Shown here: positions 33,420 through 44,714 of the stretch, piece after piece
How positions within the stretch are numbered: position 1 is the first letter of the stretch
How the letters are laid out: each line of letters begins with the position of its first letter
Assembly: GCA_036768485.1 (NCBI GenBank)
Contig: JAVLUZ010000142.1
Location: 18,225,735-18,289,734, forward strand
DNA from: Mermis nigrescens
Taxonomy: Eukaryota; Nematoda; Enoplea; Mermithida; Mermithidae
DNA length: 64,000 nucleotides
Direction: 5' to 3'
Program-made: the position numbers and the translations under genes
Notes under the pieces: model-generated
What the model saw: the letters and a program-made list of their open reading frames with translations, nothing else
The model's database searches: none
What the model was told of the DNA's origin: nothing

Positions 33420-35709
33420 GGGTAAAAGACCTAACACGGAACACACTTTGATTCTATGTGATCGCACAACAGATCTGTTGGAGCTATTGACTTAAAACTT
33501 TACAGATATATACAGCAACCATTGCTTAAGCTATACCTGAAAAATGAAAGCCACGCGCTGCTCATTTGGGTGGTGCGGGCATTTTTTTAAAACCCACTCA
33601 GGTGTTCCGTGTTAGGTCCGATTCGGACCTAACACGGAACACCTTTCTTTAAAAAAACGCCCAGAAACGTATCTGGACAAAAAATTTTATGTGTGAGGCC
33701 ATGGATAGTTCATAATAAAATAAAAGCAGCAAAATTATTCAATCAAACTCTATTATGAGAAGAGTTTTTGGCTTGCTAGAAAGGGACATTTTTTCCCAAA
33801 AAAACTACGTCGGCTCCCTCCATTGAAAATTGACAAAATCCTGGTCTGCTGCTGAAACAAACGAGTCCGATTTTTGAATCAACCAACAAAAAGACCCGGC
33901 AATGACGAATTTGACAACCAATTGGCACGCCAAGCCAAAGCGATGTGCTTTTTTAAAACAAACTTGGGTGTTCCGTGTTAGGTCCGGAATGGACCTAACA
34001 CGGAACACCCAAGAGGGTTTTAAAAAATGCATCAAATGACGCCTCAATGACTGAGAAAGTCAACAAAAATGACGAGATGATCAATGTTAATGACAGATTA
34101 AATCAAATGCACAACAATTTTGGAGCAAAAATCAGATCATAGGTCACAGTCAACCGGTCAAATGCACAACAATTTTGGAGTAAAAATGAGGTCATTGGTC
34201 GCAGTCGATTGGGGCAAGGCACAGTTTGCAAAAAAAGTTCTCCTCAGCATCAAAGTCATCGGGCAAACAGGCTTCACAGATCCAACTGGAGCAGCTTTCA
34301 CACTCAACCCACTCATCAGATACGTCGTCATCCCAAAACTTTTTGCAATAAGCGCATTCGAATTCAGGATCAGACTCTGCTTTCCAGTTGCATCCAGATC
34401 TTTACAGCCAGGCACAAAGATCTTCTTAAACCAGCTCAAGAAAGATTTTTCGTCGATCCAGCCATTTTTGGTGCAGTCGTAAAGGGCGCCATTTGGCCCT
34501 TGTCGGCACCAGTTTTCATACAAATGCTTCCCCTTGAACAAAATCAATGGGGGGCAACACATTTCCTGCAGCATTCCCACAAGCCAAAACGGTGTAGTTC
34601 TGACGCAAAACAGATCCAGTTATCAAGTTAACTGAAGTTGTACCCCGTTTTGCTAACACTTTGCCAGCTTTTGGATCTGTGCCGAATCCGGTTTCATCAC
34701 AATTCCAAATATTGCTCGGTTTATTGGCACTTGGATACTTGTCCAAGTAACTGCAATACATTCGAAAAAATTGCCCCAGAACGTCTCCACTAAGGGCTTT
34801 AGCCCTGTTAAAACCCAGGCACTCAGGAATTCGCAAAGAAATTTCTTTCTTATGACGCTTCAGAAAACATCTCAGCCAGCGACAAGTCGGCGTATATTAT
34901 TCGCAAAATGAGAAATTCTGTTCTTGGAATCGAGCAGACCGCGAGCAAGACGCGGAAAATCGAATTTAGAAATGGGGAGGCCATGATCGCACAAAAAATG
35001 AACAGTTTCAATAAGCTGGTTTTCTTCATCTGAGGTAAAAACAGTAGGATGGCCAGGCTTAGTCGAGATGCGAATAGATTTTAAATGTGCATGCAGTGTG
35101 GTCAGTGGAATGTCGAATAATTTTGCTGCTTTTCTGAGGCTCAATTTTCCAGATTTAACTTCTCTTAATGCCTTAGGCAGATTACTAAGTGAATAGCTTT
35201 GGTAATTATGTTTGGCGCTAGACATTATTAAATTACCTGAAAAAGAAATTCGAGTCAATAATAGGTACAAAAGGTGCTTAAATATATGTCACAATAAACT
35301 ATAATTTTACAGTGACCTAACATGGAACTGGTTGGTGTTCCGTGTTAGGTCATATGAGCATGTTTACAAAGCACAAAACTGAAGCAACATGGAATAATAA
35401 AACCAAAAATTTCTGAATCAGCGCATGAAATAACCTAGTAAAAACTGAAAAGATGACTTCTGTGCTAAAATTAAAGTTAAGTTTTTTTTACAATTAAATC
35501 CTTTAAAAAATTAAAAAATCTACTGAATCAGAAACCGTATTACCAAAATCATACAGTTTGACCAAAAAACACCTTTTTAGGCAACTAGAAGCTCTAGTTT
35601 ATCATTCAGGTAAAAAAACTTTGAGCTATCTCCGCACAGGATACAGTAAAAAAGCTTTGACAAAGTGTGTTCCGTGTTAGGGTACCGTTCCGGGTTAGGT
35701 CGTTAACCC
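33420..35709 (-). mobile_element. pogo/Tigger-like DNA transposon, 2.29 kb
   Basis: Ends GGGTAAAAGACCTAACACGG and, inverted, GGGTTAACGACCTAACCCGG agree at 17 of 20 positions. TA flanks both (33418-33419 and 35710-35711). The minus strand carries a broken transposase (34192-35225). The motif CCTAACACGGAACAC occurs not only at the tips but also in back-to-back pairs at about 33601-33645 and 33960-34010 and again near 35312-35355. Confidence 0.88.
34192..35225 (-). pseudogene. Transposase of the pogo-like element, frameshifted and deleted
   Basis: Reading from ATG at 35225: a psq-type helix-turn-helix (KALREVKSGKLSLRKAAKLF then DIPLTTLHAHL), a second DNA-binding part (WLRCFLKRH...SLRIPECLGF, after a frameshift near 34860), then the start of the DDE domain with its first Asp in NIWNCDETGF, and the GNVLPP/ILFKGKHLYENWCRQGPNGA region followed by GWIDEKSFLSWFKKIFVPG. 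The part that should carry the second and third catalytic acids is missing. After another frameshift the frame reads a Cys-rich finger (CAYC, VECESCSSWICEAC, FFCKLC) and a stop at 34192. It cannot be an active enzyme. Confidence 0.82.
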
Positions 35710-36379
35710 TATTCAAAAACGCCAAAAAAGTGTTTTGGGTGCTCAGAAAAACTACCACCCTGAGGTTAAACATAGGGGTCGAAACTACAAAATGCCTTCA
35801 AAAACTACCAAAGTGGTACTAAAACTACAAACCTAGCACCAACCAACAACTGCTTGCTAACCTGCTGTTACAGTAAACTCGAATGCTATTTTAACTGTAC
35901 AAGTTGCTAAACTTGCTGCATTGTTGGTGAATACTTCACATATGACTGAATTTTATACTTACAACTTTTTGTTTTAAATCGTAAGTTATTATTTCGGAAA
36001 AGAGTGAAATATATAACCCCAGCAGTAGCAAATAAACCTCTTTTTACCTGAATTATAAAGGTACATCGACCGGTCAGTCGCTGCGATTTTTTAAATTATA
36101 TATATTTGATTAACGCCAATTACATTTATAATGGGCAAACCTGTAGTCTGCTTCGTTTAACTTTGTGTTTTTCTTTTAAATGTTTCTGCAGGAATCAGGC
36201 GACAACAGTAGTTTAAAATGTTGGTGCAGTAATGCAACTTAACAATGACATATGTCTCCATATGACTCGATATAGGTACCTACTTGTAGATGGTGTATCT
36301 ACACGTGTTTCGCGTTTCGAAACGGAACGTTGTTGACCGCATCGATTTTGGTCAATTATTTGCCGAGATAGGTAATCCG

Positions 36380-36583
36380 CGCTCTAGCCAATAAGAGGCG
36401 AATGTTTAGTAAGAAGTAAGAAGCGCTAGTGAAGAAGCGCCGTGGCGACTTAGCCACTCAGCGCTGATTGGTCTCACTAGCAAGTCACATACATTATTGG
36501 AGAGGCATGCAGCGTGAGCTATCCTGTGGATTTAATATACATGCGTTACGTTCCCTTTTCTTAACATATAAAACATAGGCGAC
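36380..36583 (+). promoter_or_regulatory. Possible promoter and 5' leader
   Basis: CCAAT occurs at 36388 and its inverse ATTGG at 36467, and an A/T-rich 'catataaaacat' lies at about 36565, just before the candidate start codon at 36584. The segment 35860-36583 carries none of the repeat families seen elsewhere, which is unusual here. No transcription evidence is available from sequence alone. Confidence 0.3.
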
Positions 36584-36634
36584 ATGGCCGCCAATCCGGT
36601 TAAGCCTGTGTTGAGATCGGAGAAAATCAATACT
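36584..36634 (+). CDS. Candidate first coding exon of an unidentified gene
   Basis: ATG in a good context (gacATGg) starts MAANPVKPVLRSEKINT, 17 codons ending in phase 0 exactly at a strong GTATGT donor. I could not identify the protein or find the next exon. The lack of transposon sequence around it and the CCAAT motifs upstream support a host gene. It could still be a chance ORF. Confidence 0.42.
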
Positions 36635-37049
36635 GTATGTATATAGACGCCGTCTATCCAATTCTTATTGGTTAAAATTATTGTCATAAGCATAATTTCG
36701 TTTTCTGCTAGACGTCCCCCTTTATTCGTATTATTCTTTGGTCATGTGTTCCGCCGATTAGCTGCGTTTTGACTTGTACACTTATTTTATTTCTTGTCTA
36801 TTCGAACGATGTTTTTCTTTTGCTTAATTTTGGTGTATATAGACTGTGCAATTTAGTTGCCTAAGAGTGCATTATACTGCAGGCAGCTTTGGATTTGGTG
36901 GACGGCCCTCATTTGATTATTCGTCGTAAAATTCTGGTGACTTACCTTTTAGTTTCACTTTAATGAAAATGCTGTCATCAAACTTTTCGATCTAAAATCA
37001 TAAAAATTATTACATAATTTTTATGAAGGATGACTTCCCGGGTTAGAGC

Positions 37050-37725
37050 CACACATGGGCGTGGGGGGGTCTGGACCCCCCCCAGAAACCAAAAGACCCA
37101 TTAGAAATCAAAAGACCCCCCAGAATTCAATTTTTGAAAATTTTTTTCGTTTTTTTCGCAATTTTTTGATGCCAATGGATAGTTCTTGATGAGAAACGTC
37201 GAAAAATGGTGTTTTTATCGCCATACCACCATTTTTAACCCTACTTCTACCAACGTCTAGATCCGAGATCTATACGCCTGTTTTTTGCAGTTTACTGTAA
37301 GACCAGAAGTCCTTATTTGGTGAACTTCTCAGTACCCTCTTTTCTCATTGAAACACATGTTTTATGAAATAAAAGAAAAGTTACTAACCTGAATTCCTTA
37401 AGAAAAGCTTCATTTATTGATTTACAACATGTATTACGTGTGTTGCAAATCGCATTTTGAACACTTTTTTGAATGTTTGAATGCAATTCTTTCAATAGGT
37501 TTTTAGTTTCGAGCAAATTTTATAACATTTTTGAAATCCTCGTATCCTCGGCTACCAAAAACATGTATTTTTATTGAAATTTGCTACCTCCCTGGAGACT
37601 AGATCTTCGATCTAGACGTTGGTAGTACTAGGGTGCGTTACCCCTTGGTAACAGGAGGGTTAAGGCCATTTTTTGACCTTCAAAAAATCTTGGACCCCCC
37701 AGAATTTTCTTGCTGCCCACGTATG
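37050..37725 (+). mobile_element. Family D MITE split by a piggyBac-type MITE
   Basis: It runs from CACACATGGGCGTGGG to 'gctgcccacgtatg' with the perfect TSD GTTAGAGC at 37042-37049 and 37726-37733. Without the insertion at 37239-37659 it would be about 250 bp, as in other D copies. Confidence 0.87.
37239..37659. mobile_element. piggyBac-type MITE, TTAA TSD, nested in D
   Basis: TTAA flanks both ends (37235-37238 and 37660-37663). Ends CCCTACTTCTACCAACG and, inverted, CCCTCCTGTTACCAAGG are similar, and the CCCT...AGGG tips suit piggyBac. An inner inverted pair (CTACCAACGTCTAGATC at both sides) reinforces this. Intact D copies read ATTTTTAAGGCC at the site. The 67-codon minus-strand ORF inside is unidentified. 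Confidence 0.83.
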
Positions 37726-38384
37726 GTTAGAGCTCTGTGTTGTTGTTTTTATGGTTCATCGTGCTGATTGAAAACAAAAAACGAATAGTTTCCGCCATTA
37801 GGTATTTTGCAAAAACAAGCTCTTAAATCTTTCGCGATAATTATTATTTTGGTCCAAAATAAGTCAACTGACCTAGGGCTAATTCCGGGGCTACTTAATT
37901 ACTGCTGCGTTAGGTATCTAGGGCGTAGCTGCCTAAATCTCCCTAGGTACGGACAAATCTAGGTCCGAGGAGTTTTTAGGTCGTAAGTTAATTGAGGGTC
38001 AAGCGATTGAATAAAGGCGAATGGCCGTAGCAACCTGACCAGCGCTAAGGTTAGCCAGGTATTTAAGTAAGTCCCGCAGGTAACGTATAGTCTGTTGCCG
38101 TTTACGTAGTTGTATGTAGTGATGTAAAAGATCATCTGGATCTGATCTTTTTATCCAGATTCAGATCCAGATCCAGATCATCTGGATCTGGATCTGGTTA
38201 TTTTCTGATCTGGTTATCTGATCTGGATCTGGATCTGCCAGAAAATCAGAACCCGATCTTTATCTGGATCTGGATCTGTTTAGCCAACTAATATCTGGTT
38301 AAAAAGATCAGAAAGTTATTTTTGCACGATGGTATTCTTTCTGTTTTACAATTTACTCTAGGTAGGTTATCTAATCAGTTGTAG

Positions 38385-39670
38385 CCTAACATGCACGGAT
38401 TGTGTGACAACAGCCCCACTAGTCCCAACAGCCCCACCGTCCCAACAGCCCCACCATCCCAACAGCCCCACCATCCCAACAGCCCCACCATCCCAACAGC
38501 CCCACCAGAATCCCAACAGTCCCACCCGTCCCAACAGCCTCGCCAGTCCCAACAGCCCTACCGTCCCAACAGCCCCACCAATAATACCAATAGCCACACC
38601 AATCCCAACAGCCTCACCAATCCCAACAAGCCCCACCAATCCCAACAGCCCTAGCAATCCCAACAGTCTCACCGTTCCAACAGCCCAACCGTCCTAACAA
38701 CCCCACCAATAATCCCAACAGCATCACCAGTCCCAAGAGCCCCACCAATGCCTAGCAATTCCACCGTTCCAGCAGTCCTACCCTTCCAACAGTCGAACTG
38801 TCCTAAGCACACGAGTTTAACCCCTAACCCGAAATTCTGGAAATCCCCCAAATTATGTTAGACCCCAGAATTCTATTTTTAGCACATTTCTCGGTCACCT
38901 TAATCCACCAGACCCACAGAATTTGTTCGCTTCAATAATCATAGATGCACAGAACGACCGGTCTGCAGAACAAGTTTTGAGCCAAAAATTGACCTCAAAA
39001 CTGGTATGAATGTTAATAGCATTATAAACTGCACTAATCCACATTTTCTGGCTATTTTAAATCAGATTAGCTGGAAAGTTTTGATTTTTCTTTTATTTTA
39101 ACACTTGTATTTCCTTTTTTCACTAGGACATTTTTCATTTTTTTCTGGCATTGTAGAGTAGACCATAATGAGCAGGGATCGAATCTTGCGAGATGACTCG
39201 AATGAGGCAAAATCCCGGAATGTGCACAAATGCTGAAGCTTCAATTCTGACAGGTCTACCAGTTTCATAGGTAGATTTATTCTGGAAATGTAAACCTGCA
39301 CACTCGTTTATGGTCTTGATGAAATAACAGATTCGGAAAATAGTCAAAAAATATCTTTCATAAAAAATTAATTTTGCCCGATTTTATTATATCGTATAAT
39401 AGCGATTGCTGTAATGGTGAGGCTGCTGGGATTACTATTGAGGCTGCTGGGACGGTGGGGCTATTGGAACGATGGGGCTGTTGGGATTGGTGGGTCTGTT
39501 GGGATCGGTGGGGCTGTTGGGATTATTGGTGGGGCTATTGGAACGGTGGGGCTGTTGGGGCTGGTGGGGCTGTTGGGATTTTTGGTGAGGCTGTTGAAAC
39601 GGTGGGGCTGTTGGGACGGTGGGGCTGTTGGGACTGGTGGGGCTGTTGAGACATTGCCCATGCACGCGGG
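38385..39670. mobile_element. Element with inverted CCCAACAGCCCCACC minisatellite ends
   Basis: A roughly 15-bp unit CCCAACAGCCCCACC is repeated over 38405-38810, and its inverse GGTGGGGCTGTTGGG over 39405-39655. Outside the arrays lie 'catgcacggattgtg' and 'gcccatgcacg', also roughly inverted. Pro/Ser/Gln or Gly/Leu ORFs across these arrays are artefacts. No TSD was identified. Confidence 0.6.
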
Positions 39671-39721
39671 GCTGACGGAGGAGTCTGCTGGGGGTTTGGA
39701 CACCCCCAGATCTGTGCTGAC

Positions 39722-39985
39722 CACATGTGGGCGTGGGGGGTTGATGGGGTATGCACCCCCACCAGAAGTTGAAATACCCCCCCCCAGAAATCCAAATACC
39801 CCCGAAATTCAGATTTTGAATTTTTTTTTTGCTTTTTTGGCGATTTTTTGATGCCATGGATAGTGCTCGATGAGAAACGTCGAAAAATTGTGTTGTTTTC
39901 GCCTTACGACCACTTTTAAGACCATTTTTTGCCCTTTGAAAATTTTTTTACCCCCCCCCCAGAATTTTGGTGCTGCCCACCTATG
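39722..39985 (+). mobile_element. Family D MITE
   Basis: It begins CACATGTGGGCGTGGGG and ends 'gctgcccacctatg'. Flanks GTGCTGAC (39714-39721) and ATGCTGAC (39986-39993) match in 7 of 8 bases. Confidence 0.82.
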
Positions 39986-40009
39986 ATGCTGACCCTCCAG
40001 AATGGCTAA

Positions 40010-40345
40010 AAAGTGCCGCTGACCCCCATAAATTTTTTTGTTTCAGAAAAATTTTTGAAGCTCTGCAGAAAAGTAACTTAAATGATAAAAATGTATTGAA
40101 GGTTGTTTTTTTCACATAAATTATCATCAGAATTGACCTTTGAGAGACTTTTTTGCCTAAAAGTGGGGAAATTTTGATTTTTTTCGAAAAATTTTTGTTG
40201 AAAAAGTGTTTTTCAATGGATGCGCGACATCGAGAAACGTCTAAAATTAATGTTTTTAATGCCCATGGGCCATTTTTATCGCTTTTTTGATGTTTGAGGA
40301 AAAATTTGATTTTGACCCCCCCCCCAGAATTTCTATGCTGTACAT
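40010..40345 (+). repeat. Family Q-like repeat
   Basis: It ends 'cagaatttctatgctgtaca' after a C-rich run and carries 'catcgagaaacgtct', the block order of Q. Ends not defined. Confidence 0.45.
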
Positions 40346-41127
40346 ATATAGTTTTAATTGGTGCACCTGTCATTTTTCATGGATTTTAACAGCGTTTTTC
40401 TTTGTTGAATTAAAATTAAGCAGGTTTCTTCATAGTATTGCATTTTGTGTTGTTAGGTATATAATGTATCGTTTGTGTTTTTTGACAGTGATATCCTTCT
40501 AAAATAATACACATTTCCTTTCTTACAAGCGATCAAAAGAAGCATTTGATTCTCCTGTTTGACCACAATGTTGCCAAATTCCAGACATCTCACGTTCCTG
40601 TGAATATTTATTGCCGTTTTGTTTACAAAATTGTCAATTAAACCTGTTGTAATAATTTTTACATTTTTCATGCCTCGATTTCAAGCCCACTGGTAAAAGT
40701 CTAAACTTGTGAGATTTTCCTTTTTAGACAATTTTCACTGATATCATTGTTATGTAAAAGCTCTAAAATGCAAATTTCCCTCGGCGCTGCCCCAGACTCT
40801 CTGGGGGGGGCTGTTATATTAGTCCTGCCATCAAAGACCCCCCAATCCATGTGGGCTTGGGCGCTTTGCGCCCTCCTTTTTAGCAATACAAATTGCTGCA
40901 CAAAAAATATTTTTATCTGGATCTGGATCTGTATCTGGATCTTTTTAAATTTTGATCTGGCAAAACGATCTGGATCTGCATCTGGTTATTTTCTGATCTG
41001 GTTATCTGATCTGGATCTGGATCTGCCAGAAAATCTGAACCCGATCTTTATCTGGATCTGGATCTGGGTAAAATTCTGGATCTTTTACATCACTACTATG
41101 TACATATAGTCTGTTGCCGTTTAGGTA

Positions 41128-41326
41128 CAGTCAAGACCACAAGTAACGTCGCTCAAGCACAGGCACGACAGGCAACAGGCGCCTGTGACCTGTCTGTGAA
41201 TCGGCCAAAATCTTATATTCGTAAACACGCGCGTCGAGAGAAAATCGCCTGTGCGATGCCTGTCACTTTGTCTGCCAGGCGCCTGTTGGACATGCGCTTG
41301 AGCGACGTTACTTGTGGTCTTGACTG
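41128..41326. mobile_element. 199-bp MITE with 33-bp inverted ends, TA TSD
   Basis: The first 33 bases (CAGTCAAGACCACAAGTAAC and on) are matched in reverse at the right end. TA lies on both sides (41126-41127 and 41327-41328). The sequence around the insertion, 'gttgccgttta-gta' plus 'gttgtatg', also occurs uninterrupted at about 38093-38115. Confidence 0.87.
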
Positions 41327-41544
41327 TAGTTGTATGTGTGTTAGGTATCTCCAGGGTTGGCTTGGCATGCTGTCCGTTTAGATATCTGTACATACCGCAA
41401 TTACCCACTCGCCAACACTGACAATACTTAAATACTGTAGAATATCATATTTACCGCACTAGTTTAAAACACTTTTGTTGTCACTTTAAACTCTTCCAAA
41501 AACCTCAAAGCTAAATGAAACAGACTATAGTCAGTTAACGAAGC

Positions 41545-41805
41545 CACACCTGGGCGTGGGGGTTTGGGGGGTATGCACCCCCCAGAAACCAAAATACCCC
41601 CAGAAATCTAAATACCCCCCAGAATTCAATTTTTGAAAATTTTTTTCGTTTTTTTCGCAATTTTTTGATGCCAATGGATAGTGCTTGATGAGAAACGTCA
41701 AAAAATGGTGTTTTTATCGCCATACCACCATTTTTAAGGCCATTTTTCGACCTTCAAAAAAATCTTGCACCCCCCCCCCCAGAATTTTCTTGCTGCCCAC
41801 GTATG
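41545..41805 (+). mobile_element. Family D MITE
   Basis: 261 bp, with a perfect TSD AACGAAGC at 41537-41544 and 41806-41813. It sits next to a family N end (AATGAAACAGACTATA at about 41514-41529). Confidence 0.88.
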
Positions 41806-41813
41806 AACGAAGC

Positions 41814-42702
41814 CCATTGATCGCCGATCCTAATCTCCGTCGCATTCAGAAAATCTAAGGCTTCGAAATTCTCCTGTTAAAAATAATGCCTACCCAACCC
41901 AAGCATAATTTATTTGGGTTACCGAGAGTCATGTTTCGGCCATTCGGTGCGATATTTGTTGCTCATGACGAATGCCTAAATTTACCACCATCACTCGTCT
42001 CTTACTTTATTTTAATAGCAATAATAGCAAACACTTATGTGGACGCTTTATTTTCTTTTCTATCTGTTTGCAGCTGTTGCAACTTGCAAGCCTGTATTCG
42101 AAAAACAGAATTGGCTTTCAGAATCTGTATTATACTATAATCTTAAATGAAATGTATATAATTAAGAATATTAAAAAGAGTGTGGCGCCAAAACAGCGAC
42201 GCCAAAACGTCCCATTTCGCTGTTTCACATAACTTCGTGCATAAATTCAAAGAATTTTCGTCGACTGTAGGCCGAGGATTACGATATTTATTTATCAGAT
42301 CAATGCTATAACCGCAATATGTCAGCTTATTGCGTGACCGAAGTTGTTTGAAACAGACTATAAGTCTTCACGAATGATTTCGTGCATTAAAATTGAAAGA
42401 ATGGCGGCCACTCATCCCAACTCAACTTTTCTGTCGAGTTACAGTAAATCACATAGTTAGGCATACTATAGCTCTCAAAAAAATTTACTGAAAAGACTCT
42501 CAAATAAATGATACAGATTATAGATAGTATCAGATTGTTTCAGATTATTGAGTAGAATGGGCAGTCAAAAACGACACTTATTTAGCAAGTTTTATGCCTT
42601 ATGCAGGTAAATAAAATTAGACTCTTTACTGTGTTAGGACAGTAACGAGTCGAGCGTATCCAGGGTAGCAATGAAAATCGAGTTGTCAATTTTGGACCGC
42701 AC
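41814..42702. other. No gene recognised
   Basis: Two family N-like ends (GAAACAGACTATA at about 42350, 'gatacagattatag' at about 42510) are present. ORFs of up to 86 codons at 41886-42232 overlap in two frames with no recognisable domain, and I do not call them genes. Confidence 0.35.
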
Positions 42703-43085
42703 CATAGGCGTAGCCAGGATTTTCGCCAGGGGGGAATTCCAAAAAAATTTTTCGTCTAAAAAAACGCGTTGGGCCGTTAAATAACGCGTTTTTTGGGCTT
42801 TTCACATCATCCTGCACGATTTAAGCCATAAAAAATTAAATTTTCTCAAAAAATTTTCATGTTTTTGACGGAAAAAATGCTTCTTATGCGCGCGACGCGC
42901 TAATGTTTTGATTTTCCACCAATAAAACGGTAGAAACTGCCAAATAATAGAATAAACCGGTGGGATTTTTCGATTTTTCATCGCAAAACAGCATCACGCA
43001 ACCATATTGTTCACTTTTTGAAAATGTAAAAATTTTCCCCAGGGGTGGGGGAATTCCCCCCTTCCCCCCATTGGCTACGCCAGTG
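42703..43085 (+). mobile_element. hAT-type MITE, CATAGGCGTAGCC ends
   Basis: The 383-bp element has ends CATAGGCGTAGCC and, inverted, CACTGGCGTAGCC. The perfect TSD GACCGCAC lies at 42695-42702 and 43086-43093. Confidence 0.88.
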
Positions 43086-43194
43086 GACCGCACCACCGTT
43101 TTATTTCCACTTTTTGGTCTATTTGTCAACCAAAATTTTGGGAAATGGAAAAAATTTTTGGGCTTGGTTGACATTTGTGGAAAATTTTTGTAAT

Positions 43195-43800
43195 GTTAAA
43201 AATGCGTTTTAGAGAGTTAAAACTTCAAAAATTTCTCGGTTGATTTAATTGTTACTTATTATTAATCTTTAAGCCGCGCCGCGCCAACTGCAGCATTTTT
43301 ATCGACAATCTGGTCTAGAACTTCACTACGATTGAAAATCCTTATCTTCTGCACGGATTCAGTTAGTTTTTGTAATGCAAAAATGCGTTTTAGAGAAGTG
43401 AAACTGCAAATAAATTTTTCGTTGATTTAATTCTTTTTTGTTATTAATCTTTAAGCTGCCTGCGCCCCGTCAATAGCAGCATTTTTATCGACAATTTGAT
43501 CTAGAACTTTACTACGATTGAAAATCCTTATCTTCTGCACGGATTCGGTTAGTTTTTGTAATGCAAAAATGCGTTTTAGAGAGGTGAAACTGCAAAAAAA
43601 TTTCGGCGCATTGATTTAATTCTTACTTGTTATTGATGTTTGAGCCGCGCGGCGCCAATTGCAGCATTTTTATCGATAATCTAATCTTAGAACTCCACTT
43701 CGATTGAAAATCCTTACCTTTTGCACAGTTTTTGTAATGCAAAAATGATTTAGAGAGCTAAAATTTCAAAATTTTTCTGGCGCTTCGCGCCATTTGATAA
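43195..43800 (+). repeat. Tandem repeat, about 180-bp unit, 3.3 copies
   Basis: The mark 'aatgcgttttagagag' recurs at 43201, 43382, 43568 and, degraded, 43743, giving periods of about 181, 186 and 175 bp. Units also share 'agcagcatttttatcgac' and 'gattgaaaatccttatcttc'. Two related units lie at 55750-55950. Each unit contains a GGCGC-type block in various states of decay. Confidence 0.8.
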
Positions 43801-43962
43801 ATTATAGTTTTAATTGTCAAAAACGACTTCAGAATTGGCTAAAATGCTTAGCAAGGAAATTCTAGTTTCAACATAAATAACGTACACTGATCGTGATATT
43901 TCTTGTAGAGCGCGAAATTTTACAAAAAGTGCATCAAACACCGCTATTGCATGTGTATGAAT

Positions 43963-44706
43963 CACTGTTTTTTTTGTACGAGCCTCTTTGTACATGCACA
44001 AAGATCTCCGGAAAAGTCTTTGCACGAGCGAAAATTTTTTTGTACATATAACGTATAGATATGCAATTGAATGTACAACACATTTTTACATACTACTAGA
44101 TTGTTATCCGTGACCCGCACGCTTTTCAAAAGGTGTCACTTTGTCCTAAATTCAGCTGGTTATATTAGTTCGGCCCGAAATGCCAAAATGTTCATGAGTC
44201 TTAGGTTGAAATTAAACATAAAATTCGACTCAGCAAGTTAAAATGACTTGTGTTACACAATTATATATAATAAGCGGTTGCAATGTGCTGCCTGAATCTC
44301 ATCATAGACACCAATTTGCTTATGAATTTAATGCAACGTAAAGATAAAAGAGTCAATTTTATCTTCAAACGGCAGAAAACAGTGCAAAGTTGTTTAATAG
44401 TTCTTTTTTCTGCATAAAATCTTTATAAAACAGTGGAAATAGATGTAAAAGATGCTTCAATCTGTACAAAGATGCTTACATATAGATTGTGGAGTGTTAA
44501 ATGCCCGCGCTTGGAGCTAAATAGAATGTAATTATGATACTCGGCGCGAAGCGCCGAAAATTTTTAGAAATTTTGCTGAAAAATACTCCAAAAAACGTTG
44601 AAATCACTATTACTTTGCCCCAAAAAGTCTTTGTACATTGTACAAAGATGGCTCCAAAAATCTTTGTACGAGCCTCAAAATCTTTGTCTCGTACAAAAAA
44701 ACAATG
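43963..44706 (+). mobile_element. Family H hAT-type element, complete
   Basis: The 744-bp element runs from CACTGTTTTTTTTGTACGAG to 'tcgtacaaaaaaacaatg'. The perfect TSD GTATGAAT lies at 43955-43962 and 44707-44714. It landed at the GAAT-repeat tail of the LINE at 44715. Palindromes of the CTTTGTACATGTACAAAG type occur near both ends. Confidence 0.85.
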
Positions 44707-44714
44707 GTATGAAT

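Larger units (their letters stand above)
38117..41097. mobile_element. Large element with inverted GGATCT arrays
   Basis: Ends TAGTGATGTAAAAGATC and, inverted, the same sequence. Arrays of the unit GGATCT (38125-38290 and 40915-41075) lie just inside both ends, including a shared block 'ctggttattttctgatctgg'. No clear TSD. The interior contains a second element with CCCAACAGCCCCACC arrays, a D copy and a Q-like copy. Confidence 0.65.

Noticed and set aside
34120..34631. Plus-strand ORFs of 120 and 140 codons
   Set aside because: Antisense shadows of the pogo-like transposase remnant.
38367..39857. Long Pro/Ser/Asn/Gln and Gly/Leu ORFs on both strands
   Set aside because: They follow the 15-bp CCCAACAGCCCCACC array in several frames at once, so are products of the minisatellite.
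41886..42232. Overlapping plus-strand ORFs of 84 and 86 codons
   Set aside because: Two frames over the same DNA, with no domain, splice context or homology I recognise.
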